A stretch of DNA of 64,000 nt from Prochlorococcus marinus XMU1405. GTDB taxonomy: Bacteria; Cyanobacteriota; Cyanobacteriia; PCC-6307; Cyanobiaceae. Location: contig NZ_JAAORF010000001.1 in assembly GCF_017696275.1 (NCBI RefSeq), positions 408,174 through 472,173 on the forward strand, given 5' to 3'. Below the pieces are notes generated by a model that did not search any database, was not told where the DNA came from, and was given only the letters and a program-made list of their open reading frames with translations. Positions 17,276-25,691 of this stretch are shown piece after piece; position 1 is the stretch's first letter, and every line of letters begins with the position of its first letter. A program made the position numbers and the translations under genes.

Positions 17276-18481
17276 ATGACGCCTGAAAGGCTTGGATTAC
17301 TTTGGGGGATAACTGTATTTGCAGGTGCTTGCGCTCGATTATTTTCCTCTTTTACAGGATTCCCAAGTGTTGTAATTTTATTACTTTCTGGATTATTCAT
17401 CGGAAGATCAGGATTAGGACTTGTTGAACCTTTAGATCTCGGGCAGGGACTTGAAACTATTGTGGGGCTTTTGGTCTGTTTGGTTCTTTTTGAAGGAGGA
17501 TTAAATTTAAAACTGCCTGAGGGGAATATAAGAAATACAGTTTTGAAAATTTCATTGGTACGACTTTTTATTTCTTTATCAGCTGGAATTTTTATTGCTC
17601 ATTGGCTGGCTGGCCTCTCATGGCAAGTCGCAGGAATATATAGTGCCATAGTTCTAGCTACTGGACCAACAGTTGTCTCTCCATTAGTGGAACAAATAAA
17701 ATTAGCTTCCCCACTCTCGGAAGTTTTAAAAGCTGAGGGGTTGTTACTTGAACCGATTGGTGCAGTACTAGCATTACTACTTTTAGAACTGACTTTAGGG
17801 GACCTTCGTGGGATTAACGATGTATTTATAGCATTAATGCAAAGATTAGGGGGTGGAGTCTTAATCGGATTAAGTGCAGGATGGTTACTATCAGAAATTT
17901 TAAAAAAAATAAAAAATGAAGCCTCATTTGGCATAGAGCTTCAAGTTACCCTTGGATTTATTTTCCTTGTGTATGGAATTTGCGAATATTTTTTACCAGA
18001 ATCAGGCTTGCCGGCCTCAGTCGCAGCAGGTTTTATTGTAGGTAAAAGAGAAGTTATAGATAAGGAGAGATTGGATAATCTAATAGGTGAATTAGCCCAA
18101 TTAGCAATAACTGTTCTTTTCCCTCTTTTGGCCGCTGATGTTTCTTGGGGTGAATTAAGTCCGCTTGGATGGGGAGGGGTTGTTTGCGTTTTTATGTTGA
18201 TGGTAATTGTTCGCCCCATCTCTATCTGGATAGCAACAATGGGAAGAGAATTGAACTTAAAAGAAAAAATATTTTTAGCCTGGTTAGCCCCAAGAGGTAT
18301 TGTTACAGCAGCTGTAGCTTCACTTTTTTCTATCAGATTAGAGCAGGCTGGTATTCTTGGAGCTGGCCGTCTTCAAGGTCTAGTTTTCCTTACTATATTG
18401 CTGACAGTAGGAATACAAGGTCTTTCAGCTAAACCATTAGCTAATAGGCTTGAACTAGGCCAAAAAAATAATTTAGATTGA
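17276..18481 (+). CDS. Cation:proton antiporter (CPA1/NhaP-type)
   Basis: 401-aa membrane protein with about 12 hydrophobic segments across the Na/H exchanger domain. Typical segments are FEGGLNLKLPEGN near 80-92, ATGPTVVSPLVEQI near 128-141 and WLAPRGIVTAAVASL near 336-350. It probably exchanges Na+ or K+ for H+ at the plasma membrane for salt and pH balance; ion choice is not visible. The 162-bp upstream gap is AT-rich and contains a 13-bp palindrome (TTGATT-T-AATCAA) of unknown meaning. Its TGA abuts the gltX stop. Confidence 0.9.
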   Translation: MTPERLGLLWGITVFAGACARLFSSFTGFPSVVILLLSGLFIGRSGLGLVEPLDLGQGLETIVGLLVCLVLFEGGLNLKLPEGNIRNTVLKISLVRLFISLSAGIFIAHWLAGLSWQVAGIYSAIVLATGPTVVSPLVEQIKLASPLSEVLKAEGLLLEPIGAVLALLLLELTLGDLRGINDVFIALMQRLGGGVLIGLSAGWLLSEILKKIKNEASFGIELQVTLGFIFLVYGICEYFLPESGLPASVAAGFIVGKREVIDKERLDNLIGELAQLAITVLFPLLAADVSWGELSPLGWGGVVCVFMLMVIVRPISIWIATMGRELNLKEKIFLAWLAPRGIVTAAVASLFSIRLEQAGILGAGRLQGLVFLTILLTVGIQGLSAKPLANRLELGQKNNLD

Positions 18482-19912
18482 TTAAAGGCATCTTTCAATT
18501 CGGGTTCTATCAGTTTTACTCTCTGCGAAAAGCTCCCAACTTTGAATCAAATCTGGCCCACTGAGAGATCCAAAAAAGGCTACTCTTAATGATTTCATTA
18601 ATATCCCTTTTTTAATATTATGCATTTTTGAGATTTCGTTTAGTATTTCTTTGGCTCTCTCTTTATTTAGTTTTATGGTATTTCCCTCAATTAAAAAATT
18701 TAAGATTAGTTCAAGAGATAGTTTGGTATCCTTGCTTTTCAGAAAATCTTTACCTTCTTTTTGAATTGGAGGAATTAAGAAAAATGGTTTTGATTGATCA
18801 ATTGTATCTTTTAAAAGAGTCATAGAGTCTTTAAGCAAAATTGCTAATTTATAAGCCCATTCTTGAGATGGAGGCACCCAACCAGCATCATCCCAGTATT
18901 TCCTCATTGTCTTACTTAACTCTATTGATTCCATATTTTTTATATATTGAGAATTAATCCAGTTGAGTTTTTCCCAACTGAATTTAGCTCCAGCTTTATT
19001 TATATCTGATAATTCAAAAATTTCAGATATCTCTTCAAGTGAAAGAATTTCTCTGTCGGCAGATTTTGGAGACCAACCTAAAAATGCCATATAGTTCGAT
19101 AAGGCCTCAGGTAAATATCCCATTTCTCGAAATTCGTCTATTGAAGTAACGCAATCTCTCTTAGATAATTTTTTCCCTTCGCTATTTAGTATTAAGGGTG
19201 TATGCGAAAAAGTTGGCAAATTAAAATTTAATGCTTTATAAATCAATATTTGTTTTGCAGTATTCGAGATATGGTCTTCACCCCTTACAACATGAGTAAT
19301 ATTCATGAAATTATCATCAATTACAACTGCAAGATTATACAAAGGATCTCCAATTTCATATCCCTTAGCCCTTCTTGACAAAACTAAATCACCACCCAAG
19401 TCCTTACCTTGCCATTTTATTTCGCCTCTTATCTGATCAACCCATTTAATTTCAATCTTTTCATCAATCTTAAACCTTATTACTGAAGTCCTTCCTTGGG
19501 ATATGAATGTTTCGATCTCTTCTTTTGAAAGATTTCTGTGTCTATTATCATGCTTTGGAGGTAATCCTTTCTTTTTTTGTTCTTCTCTTAATTCAGATAT
19601 CTCTTCTTCTGTTGTAAAGCACCTATATGCAGCTCCACATTCCAATAGCTTTTTGATATAACTTTTGTGAATCGAAATTCGGTTACTTTGATTTATAGGT
19701 TCTTCATCCCATTTAAGTCCAAGCCATTTCAAGCCATCTAATATATTTTTTGTATATTCAGATTTAGATCGAAGAAAATCTGTATCTTCTATTCTGATAA
19801 GAAATTTTCCACCTATTTTTTGTGCATACAACCAGTTGAATAATGCTGTTCGCGCTGTCCCAATATGGAATAAACCCGTTGGACTCGGGGCTAGTCTTAA
19901 ACGTTTTTCCAA
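18482..19912 (-). CDS. gltX: Glutamyl-tRNA synthetase
   Basis: 476-aa class I synthetase charging tRNA-Glu; in cyanobacteria Glu-tRNA also feeds heme and chlorophyll synthesis. ATP-site motifs: the HIGH-equivalent HIGT in RLAPSPTGLFHIGTARTALF and KMSKS-equivalent KLSKRD near 250. The start is TTG 19912, the only in-frame choice that gives the conserved RLAPSPTG N-terminus. It begins 17 bp after the 3' end of tRNA-Asp on the same strand. Convergent and abutting with the antiporter. Confidence 0.95.
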   Translation of the reverse strand: MEKRLRLAPSPTGLFHIGTARTALFNWLYAQKIGGKFLIRIEDTDFLRSKSEYTKNILDGLKWLGLKWDEEPINQSNRISIHKSYIKKLLECGAAYRCFTTEEEISELREEQKKKGLPPKHDNRHRNLSKEEIETFISQGRTSVIRFKIDEKIEIKWVDQIRGEIKWQGKDLGGDLVLSRRAKGYEIGDPLYNLAVVIDDNFMNITHVVRGEDHISNTAKQILIYKALNFNLPTFSHTPLILNSEGKKLSKRDCVTSIDEFREMGYLPEALSNYMAFLGWSPKSADREILSLEEISEIFELSDINKAGAKFSWEKLNWINSQYIKNMESIELSKTMRKYWDDAGWVPPSQEWAYKLAILLKDSMTLLKDTIDQSKPFFLIPPIQKEGKDFLKSKDTKLSLELILNFLIEGNTIKLNKERAKEILNEISKMHNIKKGILMKSLRVAFFGSLSGPDLIQSWELFAESKTDRTRIERCL

Positions 19913-19929
19913 ATTTCTTTTAGAAAAAA

Positions 19930-20003
19930 CGGGACCGACGGGATTCGAACCCGCAACTTCCGCCGTGACAGGGCGGTGCTCTAACCAGTTGAACTACGGT
20001 CCC
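19930..20003 (-). tRNA. trnD: tRNA-Asp (GTC)
   Basis: A 74-base cloverleaf on the minus strand: acceptor GGGACCG pairs with CGGTCCC, with G as discriminator; the TpsiC arm reads GGTTCGAATCC; the anticodon loop in CCTGTCACG gives GTC. CCA is not encoded next to it. gltX begins 17 bp downstream, so a shared transcript cut at the tRNA 3' end is likely. Confidence 0.97.
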
Positions 20004-20011
20004 AGAGTTTT

Positions 20012-20031
20012 GTTCTAAGTTTATTTAGAAC
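20012..20031 (-). other. Inverted repeat just upstream of tRNA-Asp
   Basis: Arms GTTCTAA (20012-20018) and TTAGAAC (20025-20031) with a 6-base loop, 9 bp before the tRNA 5' end. No T-run follows on the minus strand, so it is a poor terminator for the 64-aa gene upstream; it could be a processing stem in the tRNA leader, or chance in AT-rich DNA. Confidence 0.3.
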
Positions 20032-20152
20032 TTCATTCATAAAATTATCAGATCATAATACTTAATTTATGGGGTTGTAATAAAAAAAATTTATTAATTT
20101 GAGGATTTACAGAAATAATTAGTTTTTCAACTGGCTTAATTTAAGCAACTAT

Positions 20153-20347
20153 TTATTTTTGAGGTCTAAAACCTGCAGGTTCTATCAACCTAACTTGATT
20201 GCCTCTAGCGGTAAATTCTCTGCCTTGGTCACTTTGTACGACTACTCTTCCACCAGACTTAACTCTGATGACTCTTGCACGAACCCATCCTAAAGCTGCT
20301 GATTCGAGGACTTTTACTACGTCCCCAGGTTGAAGATCTAACTCCAT
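20153..20347 (-). CDS. Small basic SH3-like protein, conserved hypothetical
   Basis: 64 aa: MELDLQPGDVVKVLESAALG at the start, then alternating hydrophobic strands (WVRARVIRVKSGGRVVVQSD) and a basic tail. The pattern suggests a small beta-barrel of SH3/KOW type that might bind nucleic acid. Codon use is a little more GC-rich than its neighbours. It lies between tRNA-Trp (35 bp upstream) and tRNA-Asp (149 bp downstream) on the minus strand. No specific function is known to me. Confidence 0.8.
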   Translation of the reverse strand: MELDLQPGDVVKVLESAALGWVRARVIRVKSGGRVVVQSDQGREFTARGNQVRLIEPAGFRPQK

Positions 20348-20382
20348 CTTATGAAAAAATGATTTACAAAATGTTGATCAAA

Positions 20383-20455
20383 CGCGTCGTGGAGGACTTG
20401 AACCCCCGACATCAGGTTTTGGAGACCTGCGTTCTACCAACTGAACTAACGACGC
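20383..20455 (-). tRNA. trnW: tRNA-Trp (CCA)
   Basis: A 73-base cloverleaf on the minus strand: acceptor GCGTCGT pairs with ACGACGC, discriminator G; D arm AGTTCAGTTGGTAGAAC; anticodon stem CAGGT/ACCTG around loop CTCCAAA, giving anticodon CCA; T arm GGGGGTTCAAGTCCTCC. It lies between rplS and a 64-aa gene on the same strand. Confidence 0.97.
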
Positions 20456-20488
20456 ATTTAGGTAATTATAAGCGTCTTTGTGACCAAT

Positions 20489-20509
20489 AAGTTGATTAAT
20501 TTACAACTT
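20489..20509 (-). terminator. Possible weak hairpin at the end of rplS
   Basis: Arms AAGTTG (20489-20494) and CAACTT (20504-20509) flank a 9-base loop right at the rplS stop. On the minus strand it is not followed by a clear T-run, so it may be a 3' stabilising stem rather than a terminator, or chance. Confidence 0.25.
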
Positions 20510-20979
20510 TATCGATCAAAGCGTTGTTTTACGCGAGTAGCTTTTCCTACTCTATCTCTTAGATAGAATAACTTAGCTCTCCTTACTTTACCTCTACGCT
20601 CAACTTTTAGAGAGGCAACCTGTGGACTATGTAGCATAAATACTCTTTCAACGCCTATACCCTGAAAAATTCTTCTAACTGTAATAGTCTGGTTAATACC
20701 TCCATGCCTTTTTGCTATGACAACACCTTCATAAGGTTGGACTCTTTCTTTATTACCTTCTGTAATTTTTACTCCAACTTTAACAGTGTCCCCAACATAT
20801 ATTTCAGGTAATTCTTTTTTTAATTGTTCATTCTCAAATTCCTTAATAAGGTTTGATGCGCTCAAGGTTTGTGTAGTCTCAGAAACCGTGTTTTTTTCTT
20901 TTTGTTCAACTGCTACATCAACTGATGCATCAGCTTTAATACCGGTTTCTAATTTCTTCTCTTGTTTCTCTTTAGCCAT
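20509..20979 (-). CDS. rplS: 50S ribosomal protein L19
   Basis: 156-aa protein at the 30S-50S interface. The conserved core starts near residue 42 ([25 protein letters not shown]) and includes [13 protein letters not shown] and [13 protein letters not shown]. Typical bacterial L19 is about 115-120 aa; here about 38 N-terminal residues of charged low-complexity sequence ([19 protein letters not shown]...) are added. Start ATG 20979. It heads a minus-strand run with tRNA-Trp, a 64-aa gene, tRNA-Asp and gltX. Confidence 0.95.
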   Translation of the reverse strand: MAKEKQEKKLETGIKADASVDVAVEQKEKNTVSETTQTLSASNLIKEFENEQLKKELPEIYVGDTVKVGVKITEGNKERVQPYEGVVIAKRHGGINQTITVRRIFQGIGVERVFMLHSPQVASLKVERRGKVRRAKLFYLRDRVGKATRVKQRFDR

Positions 20980-21011
20980 TTTGGTCTTTATTGTCCTACA
21001 AGTTTTATATC

Positions 21012-21320
21012 TTAACCTTTTGACTCGCCTTTAGTAACCTTTTTGGTAAATGAAATTGTTTTTGAAAACATTTGGAATCCTGTTACGACCATCCATAAAA
21101 CTCCAAGGGAATTCAATATTACGTATATAAGTTCTCCATTATCTCCAAGCCATTCGCCCTCATGGAGAGACATTAACCAATGAACTTGTTCTCTAGAGTA
21201 ACCTAGTAAATCTTTTGAAACCCTATATAGAAGACCTGTAATTGAAGATATAAATAATGGAAGAAAAACCCAAGGCGCCAAAGCCTTATGAAATTGCCTA
21301 GAATTAAAAAAACTTTTCAT
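21012..21320 (-). CDS. PepSY-associated-type small membrane protein
   Basis: 102 aa with two hydrophobic segments: about 12-32 ([20 protein letters not shown]) and 65-83 ([20 protein letters not shown]). Between them is a loop with [13 protein letters not shown]. The His, the LMSLHEGEW loop and the TGF motif resemble PepSY-associated TM helices of ferric reductase or periplasmic redox proteins. It is 32 bp upstream of rplS. Function is unknown; the family link is by recall. Confidence 0.75.
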   Translation of the reverse strand: MKSFFNSRQFHKALAPWVFLPLFISSITGLLYRVSKDLLGYSREQVHWLMSLHEGEWLGDNGELIYVILNSLGVLWMVVTGFQMFSKTISFTKKVTKGESKG

Positions 21321-21415
21321 TTTTGTTTCTTCCCCATTGTTATTGATAGATTTAAAGTAGCCAAGACCATAAAGGCTATTTTGAATATATTTTCCTAATA
21401 CTATTATTTATTCCA

Positions 21416-22255
21416 ATGAGACATTTTGCAGATCTTTTGTTAAATAAAAATAATTCCAAGGCTAATGATCAAGTTCCTTTTATTCAGAGGAGAAGAGGAA
21501 TTGAAATAAAGTCTTCACGTGAAATAAATTTGATGAAAAAATCTAGCAGGATTGTAGCAACTGTTTTGAGGGAAATTAATGACTTAATTAAACCTGGAAT
21601 GAGTACAAAAGATTTAGATGATTTCGCAGAAAAGAGAATAAAAAGTTTTGGAGCTGTTCCAAGTTTTAAGGGCTATCATGGATTCCCTTCTAGTATTTGT
21701 TCTAGTATCAATAATGAGGTTGTTCATGGAATACCAAATAAAAATAAAATAATTAAAAATGGTGACTTGGTTAAAATTGATACAGGGGCATATTTAGATG
21801 GCTTCCATGGAGATAGTTGTATATCAATTTGTGTAGGAGAAGTTAGTGCAAAGGCTCAAAAACTTAGCGATGTAGCTTATAAAGCATTGTATGCAGGTCT
21901 TTCGAAAATCAAAGCAGGTAATACACTTCTAGATGTGGCTGGGGAAATTGAAGATACTGTTTTAAAAAATGGCTTTAGTGTTGTGGAAGACTATACAGGT
22001 CATGGAGTTGGAAGAAATCTTCATGAAGAACCATCGGTATTTAATTTCAGGACTAAGGAGTTGCCCAATGTCGTCCTTCGTGAAGGAATGACATTAGCTG
22101 TGGAACCTATTGTTAATGAAGGGACTAAATTTTGCAAAACATTAAATGATAGATGGACCGTAATAACAAAAGATGGAAAATTATCGGCCCAATGGGAGCA
22201 TACAATAGTTGTTTTAAAAGATGGTATTGAAATATTGACAGATAGAGATTTCTAG
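21416..22255 (+). CDS. map: Methionine aminopeptidase type I
   Basis: 279-aa metalloenzyme removing initiator Met from nascent chains. Metal ligands are visible: Asp in VKIDTGAYLDGFHGDSC, His in YTGHGVGRNLHEEP, Glu in MTLAVEPIVNEG, and Glu in WEHTIVV. The N-terminus carries about 30 extra residues before the catalytic fold (MRHFADLLLNKNNSKANDQ). It is convergent with the SDR gene, stops 3 bp apart. Confidence 0.95.
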   Translation: MRHFADLLLNKNNSKANDQVPFIQRRRGIEIKSSREINLMKKSSRIVATVLREINDLIKPGMSTKDLDDFAEKRIKSFGAVPSFKGYHGFPSSICSSINNEVVHGIPNKNKIIKNGDLVKIDTGAYLDGFHGDSCISICVGEVSAKAQKLSDVAYKALYAGLSKIKAGNTLLDVAGEIEDTVLKNGFSVVEDYTGHGVGRNLHEEPSVFNFRTKELPNVVLREGMTLAVEPIVNEGTKFCKTLNDRWTVITKDGKLSAQWEHTIVVLKDGIEILTDRDF

Positions 22256-22258
22256 ACA

Positions 22259-22978
22259 CTAAGATTTGTATTTATAGATTATTTGGCAATACAAAAAATT
22301 AAAAAATTCTTTCAATGGGAAAAGCAGGTAAGTTAATGGGTTTGGACTAATGATTATTAAATAATTTTTTGAATTAGCTAAATCATACATTCTTTCAGAA
22401 ACAAATTTTGGACTCATTATTCCAATAGGATTTAGTTCTGATTTAAAAGGCCCTAAGATGATTTTTTTAATTATTAATTTTTTCTTTGTATTGTTGTCTA
22501 AAAGATTTTTTTTGAAAGAAACTAATTTCCCAATAAGGGATTTGCTAATCTCATATGACGGATTTAATGCTGGTAATATTTCTGCTTCAGATGTGTTTAT
22601 CCATACCTCTTTTTTTACTAGAGAATCATTTTTTAGAGCAACATCTTCAAATAAATTCAAAAATTTGAATTTGCTTAATGCATTTATTTCTATCGAGTTT
22701 TCATAATTGGAATTTTCTCTACTCAAATCATAAATGCCATGATTCAAAATTAAAATATCTATCTTTTCTAATTGTTTTTTTAATGACGACTCCTCCCCAC
22801 ATTCCCATTTAATCCATTCATTTGGAGATTCAAGATTTGTTTCATAATTAGTTTTACTATGAGTAAATCCAATCACTTTATATCCTTTTTTACGAAATAA
22901 CTTTGTAAGTTCTTTCCCTAGCGCACCTGAGGCTCCAGTAATCCCTATCGTTTTTTCGTTTTTGGTTGAATTTACCAT
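22259..22978 (-). CDS. Short-chain dehydrogenase/reductase family protein
   Basis: 239 aa. The Rossmann motif GITGASGALGKEL is at about 12-24, followed by ILNHGIYD (equivalent of NNAG) near 85. The Tyr-x3-Lys pair appears as YEISKSLIGK near 143. The C-terminus is hydrophobic and aromatic (FPLKEFFNFLYCQIIYKYKS), which could bind a membrane. Substrate unknown. Probably an uncharacterised cyanobacterial SDR. Confidence 0.82.
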   Translation of the reverse strand: MVNSTKNEKTIGITGASGALGKELTKLFRKKGYKVIGFTHSKTNYETNLESPNEWIKWECGEESSLKKQLEKIDILILNHGIYDLSRENSNYENSIEINALSKFKFLNLFEDVALKNDSLVKKEVWINTSEAEILPALNPSYEISKSLIGKLVSFKKNLLDNNTKKKLIIKKIILGPFKSELNPIGIMSPKFVSERMYDLANSKNYLIIISPNPLTYLLFPLKEFFNFLYCQIIYKYKS

Positions 22979-23133
22979 TTTGCTTGATTTTTATGAGATA
23001 CCAAAGAATTAAAATAAATTTACCAAAAAAAGATTATTTCTTTTTTTTATTTGATTAAAACTCATAAATAAATGTTTGTTTAGTTCTAGAAAAAATATTA
23101 TCTTAAACCTATTGATAAATAATTTTACTAATT

Positions 23134-24243
23134 ATGAGCGATATATTATTAATTGGTTCTTGTGAGCCATTTAGTGGTAAGTCTGCAATGGTTCTTGGGA
23201 TAGCAAAAAAACTTTTACAGAAGAAAAAAAAAGTACGCATAGGAAAACCCCTAGCAACATGTATTGAACTTACTAATCTACCTTCAATGTCTTATGAAGG
23301 ATTAATAGATGACGATGTTAAGTTTATTGGATCTACATTAAATATCGAAGAGGAGAATTTAATTTCTTCAGTAGGATTATTGGATAATATATCAGCTGAA
23401 AAAAGAATCTTCAATAAAGACTTGCTCCCAGGAAAAGGTTTTGATCAAATTGAAGCATTGGTTAGTGATGATTTTGAAGGTCTTAATATTTTAGAGGCTG
23501 CTGGAAGTCTTCATGAAGGTATGATTTATGGCTTAAGTCTCCCACAACTAGCTAAGGATTTAGATGCGAAAGTTTTAATTGTGAATTTGTGGGAAGATTG
23601 TAAAAGTGTGGATGCATTACTTGATGCGAAAAAACAATTAGGTGAGAAATTGGCTGGAGTTGTATTGAACGGAGTTGTGCCGCAAGAAGTCGAAAAAGTT
23701 AAAAATGAAATAATACCTTCACTTGAAGATCTGAATATTGAAGTATTTGGGGTGATGCCGAAATCACCACTTCTTAGAAGTGTCACCGTCGGTGAGCTTG
23801 TAAGAAGACTAGATGCCCAAGTAATTTGTTGTCCTGAAAAAGATCAATTACTTGTTGAAACATTAAGTATTGGTGCAATGGGGGTGAATTCTGCTATGGA
23901 ATTTTTCAGAAGAAGAAGGAATATGGCTGTAGTTACTGGAGCTGATAGAACTGATATCCAACTCGCTGCTTTGGAGGCTTCGACTCAATGCCTAATTTTA
24001 ACTGGTTTAGGGGACCCTTTGTCACAATTGATTCATAGAGCGGAGGAATTGGAGGTGCCAATTTTAAAGGTGGAATTAGATACTCTTTCTACCGTAGAAA
24101 TTATTGAACAAGCTTTTGGACATGTCAGAATACATGAATCAATTAAAGCTTCTTATGCTATTCAATTAGTTCAAGAGCATGTAAATCTAGAAAGAATTCT
24201 GGAAAAGATAGATTTTCCCTGCAATTTTTTAGATAAATGCTAA
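23134..24243 (+). CDS. BioD-like P-loop protein with DRTGG domain
   Basis: 369 aa. The N-terminal half (1-200) is a dethiobiotin-synthetase-like ATPase with P-loop GSCEPFSGKS at 8-17. The C-terminal part (about 215-340) is a DRTGG domain containing VVTGADRTDIQLAAL. The same arrangement forms the N-terminal region of long phosphate acetyltransferases, but the catalytic Pta domain is absent. So it is likely a regulatory or unknown cyanobacterial protein. A DprA/LOG-like Rossmann gene starts 25 bp downstream and is probably co-transcribed. Confidence 0.85.
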   Translation: MSDILLIGSCEPFSGKSAMVLGIAKKLLQKKKKVRIGKPLATCIELTNLPSMSYEGLIDDDVKFIGSTLNIEEENLISSVGLLDNISAEKRIFNKDLLPGKGFDQIEALVSDDFEGLNILEAAGSLHEGMIYGLSLPQLAKDLDAKVLIVNLWEDCKSVDALLDAKKQLGEKLAGVVLNGVVPQEVEKVKNEIIPSLEDLNIEVFGVMPKSPLLRSVTVGELVRRLDAQVICCPEKDQLLVETLSIGAMGVNSAMEFFRRRRNMAVVTGADRTDIQLAALEASTQCLILTGLGDPLSQLIHRAEELEVPILKVELDTLSTVEIIEQAFGHVRIHESIKASYAIQLVQEHVNLERILEKIDFPCNFLDKC

Positions 24244-24268
24244 TTTCAAATATAGGAACTTTATTATT

Positions 24269-24781
24269 TTGAGTCGCTCTTTAGATCTACCCGCCACTGA
24301 AGGCGTTGATGCCTTAGCTCAAGAACTTGCAAAACTCCAAGATAATGGGAAAAGGAGAATTGCTTTTTTGGGGAGTAGACACGTACCGGTTGTCGATATC
24401 CATTTAATTGAGTTGATAGCAAGGTCTTTAGCAGAGGAAGGACATAATATCCTTACTTCTGGATCTCAAGGTGTAAATGCAGCTGTCATTCGAGCGGTAT
24501 TAGATATTAATCCATCATTATTAACTGTTTTATTACCACAAAGTCTTGATAGACAAATACCCGAAATAAAGGATCAACTAGAGAGAGTTATACATTTGGT
24601 TGAAAAAAGTGAAAATGATGAATTACCTTTACCACTTGCAAGTAGTCTTTGTAATCAAGAAATTATTACTAGGTGCGATCAATTAATATGCTTTGCCTTT
24701 CACGATAGTGAAACTTTGCTCAATAGTTGTAGATGCGCGGAAGAAATGGGAAAAGTGGTTAGTTTGTTATTTTTCGATTAA
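24269..24781 (+). CDS. DprA/LOG-like Rossmann-fold protein
   Basis: 170 aa. A single Rossmann-like domain: RIAFLGSRHVPVVD near 35, LTSGSQGVNAAVIRAVLDIN near 70, and CDQLICFAFHDSETL near 135. This is the layout of nucleotide-binding DprA/MoCo-carrier-like proteins but shorter than true DprA, which argues against a DNA-uptake role. The start appears to be TTG 24269; no in-frame ATG precedes the conserved region. It follows the DRTGG gene by 25 bp, so the two may work together. Confidence 0.78.
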   Translation: MSRSLDLPATEGVDALAQELAKLQDNGKRRIAFLGSRHVPVVDIHLIELIARSLAEEGHNILTSGSQGVNAAVIRAVLDINPSLLTVLLPQSLDRQIPEIKDQLERVIHLVEKSENDELPLPLASSLCNQEIITRCDQLICFAFHDSETLLNSCRCAEEMGKVVSLLFFD

Positions 24782-24847
24782 ATTAATTCATTTGCCCTTA
24801 CTAAAAGATAATTTATGCTAATAATATTTAGCGTTTAATAATTAACT

Positions 24848-25345
24848 ATGGCAGAAAGTTTTTCATTTGATGTAGTTTCTGATTTTGATAGACAGGAATT
24901 AGTCAACACTTTGGATCAAGTAAAAAGAGAAATTTCTCAGCGTTATGATCTGAAGGGCACAGATACCTCAGTTGAATTAGATAAAGAAAATATTTTTATA
25001 ATCACCAATAGCGAACTAACCTTAAATGCTGTAAATGACATAATTAGACAAAAGGCAATAAAAAGAAACTTATCTCTAAAAATATTTGACTACGGTGAAA
25101 TTGAAATGGTTAGTGGTAATAGAATTAAACAGACAATTTTATTAAAACAAGGAATTAAACAAGAAATCGCAAAAAAAATAAGTAAAAATATCAGAGATCA
25201 AATAAAAAAAATTAATGTCAGCATCAATGGAGAAACACTCAGAGTAGCTAGTAAGAGCAAAAATGATCTTCAATTAGCAATTAAGCTTGTTAGTGAGTTG
25301 GAAGAGTCTTTGAACATTCCTCTAAAAGCTAATAACTTTAGATAA
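24848..25345 (+). CDS. YajQ family nucleotide-binding protein
   Basis: 165-aa UPF0234/YajQ protein with two ferredoxin-like repeats. The N-terminus AESFSFDVVSDFDRQELVN and RYDLKGTDTSVEL are typical, as is IRDQIKKINVSINGETLRV in the second half. Members bind nucleic acids or cyclic di-GMP in some bacteria; the role in cyanobacteria is not known. It stands 66 bp after the DprA-like gene. Confidence 0.92.
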   Translation: MAESFSFDVVSDFDRQELVNTLDQVKREISQRYDLKGTDTSVELDKENIFIITNSELTLNAVNDIIRQKAIKRNLSLKIFDYGEIEMVSGNRIKQTILLKQGIKQEIAKKISKNIRDQIKKINVSINGETLRVASKSKNDLQLAIKLVSELEESLNIPLKANNFR

Positions 25346-25371
25346 AATCTTTAGTAAGATTATTTTCAAAT

Positions 25372-25569
25372 ATGGCAGATCATTCAGAATCTCTCATTAA
25401 ATCACTGATTAAGAAAGTAAAAGAATATCCTCGTTTTTCAAAAGAAGAAATAGAGAAATTTTGTTGGATGGCGGTTCATGAGCATAAGCATGGTGTTTTA
25501 CCCTCTGAATATGACATCAGGGAAATAGATGAGGACCTTTATTTAAAACTTTTGCGAGAATTTAAATAA
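25372..25569 (+). CDS. Small conserved hypothetical protein
   Basis: 65 aa, soluble, highly charged and helical in look: MADHSESLIKSLIKKVKEYP then WMAVHEHKHGVLPSEYDIRE. No family recognised. It follows yajQ by 26 bp with normal codon use, and its frame is clean from an ATG, so it is likely real and co-transcribed. Confidence 0.72.
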   Translation: MADHSESLIKSLIKKVKEYPRFSKEEIEKFCWMAVHEHKHGVLPSEYDIREIDEDLYLKLLREFK

Positions 25570-25691
25570 AATATCTGCTGAAAAATATCTATATTAAATT
25601 TGACAATTATTAAAAAAATATTTTAATTAAATGTCTTATTAATGCACTAATTAATCTATTTAAATATGATTAATTATAAAGATAAAATTTA

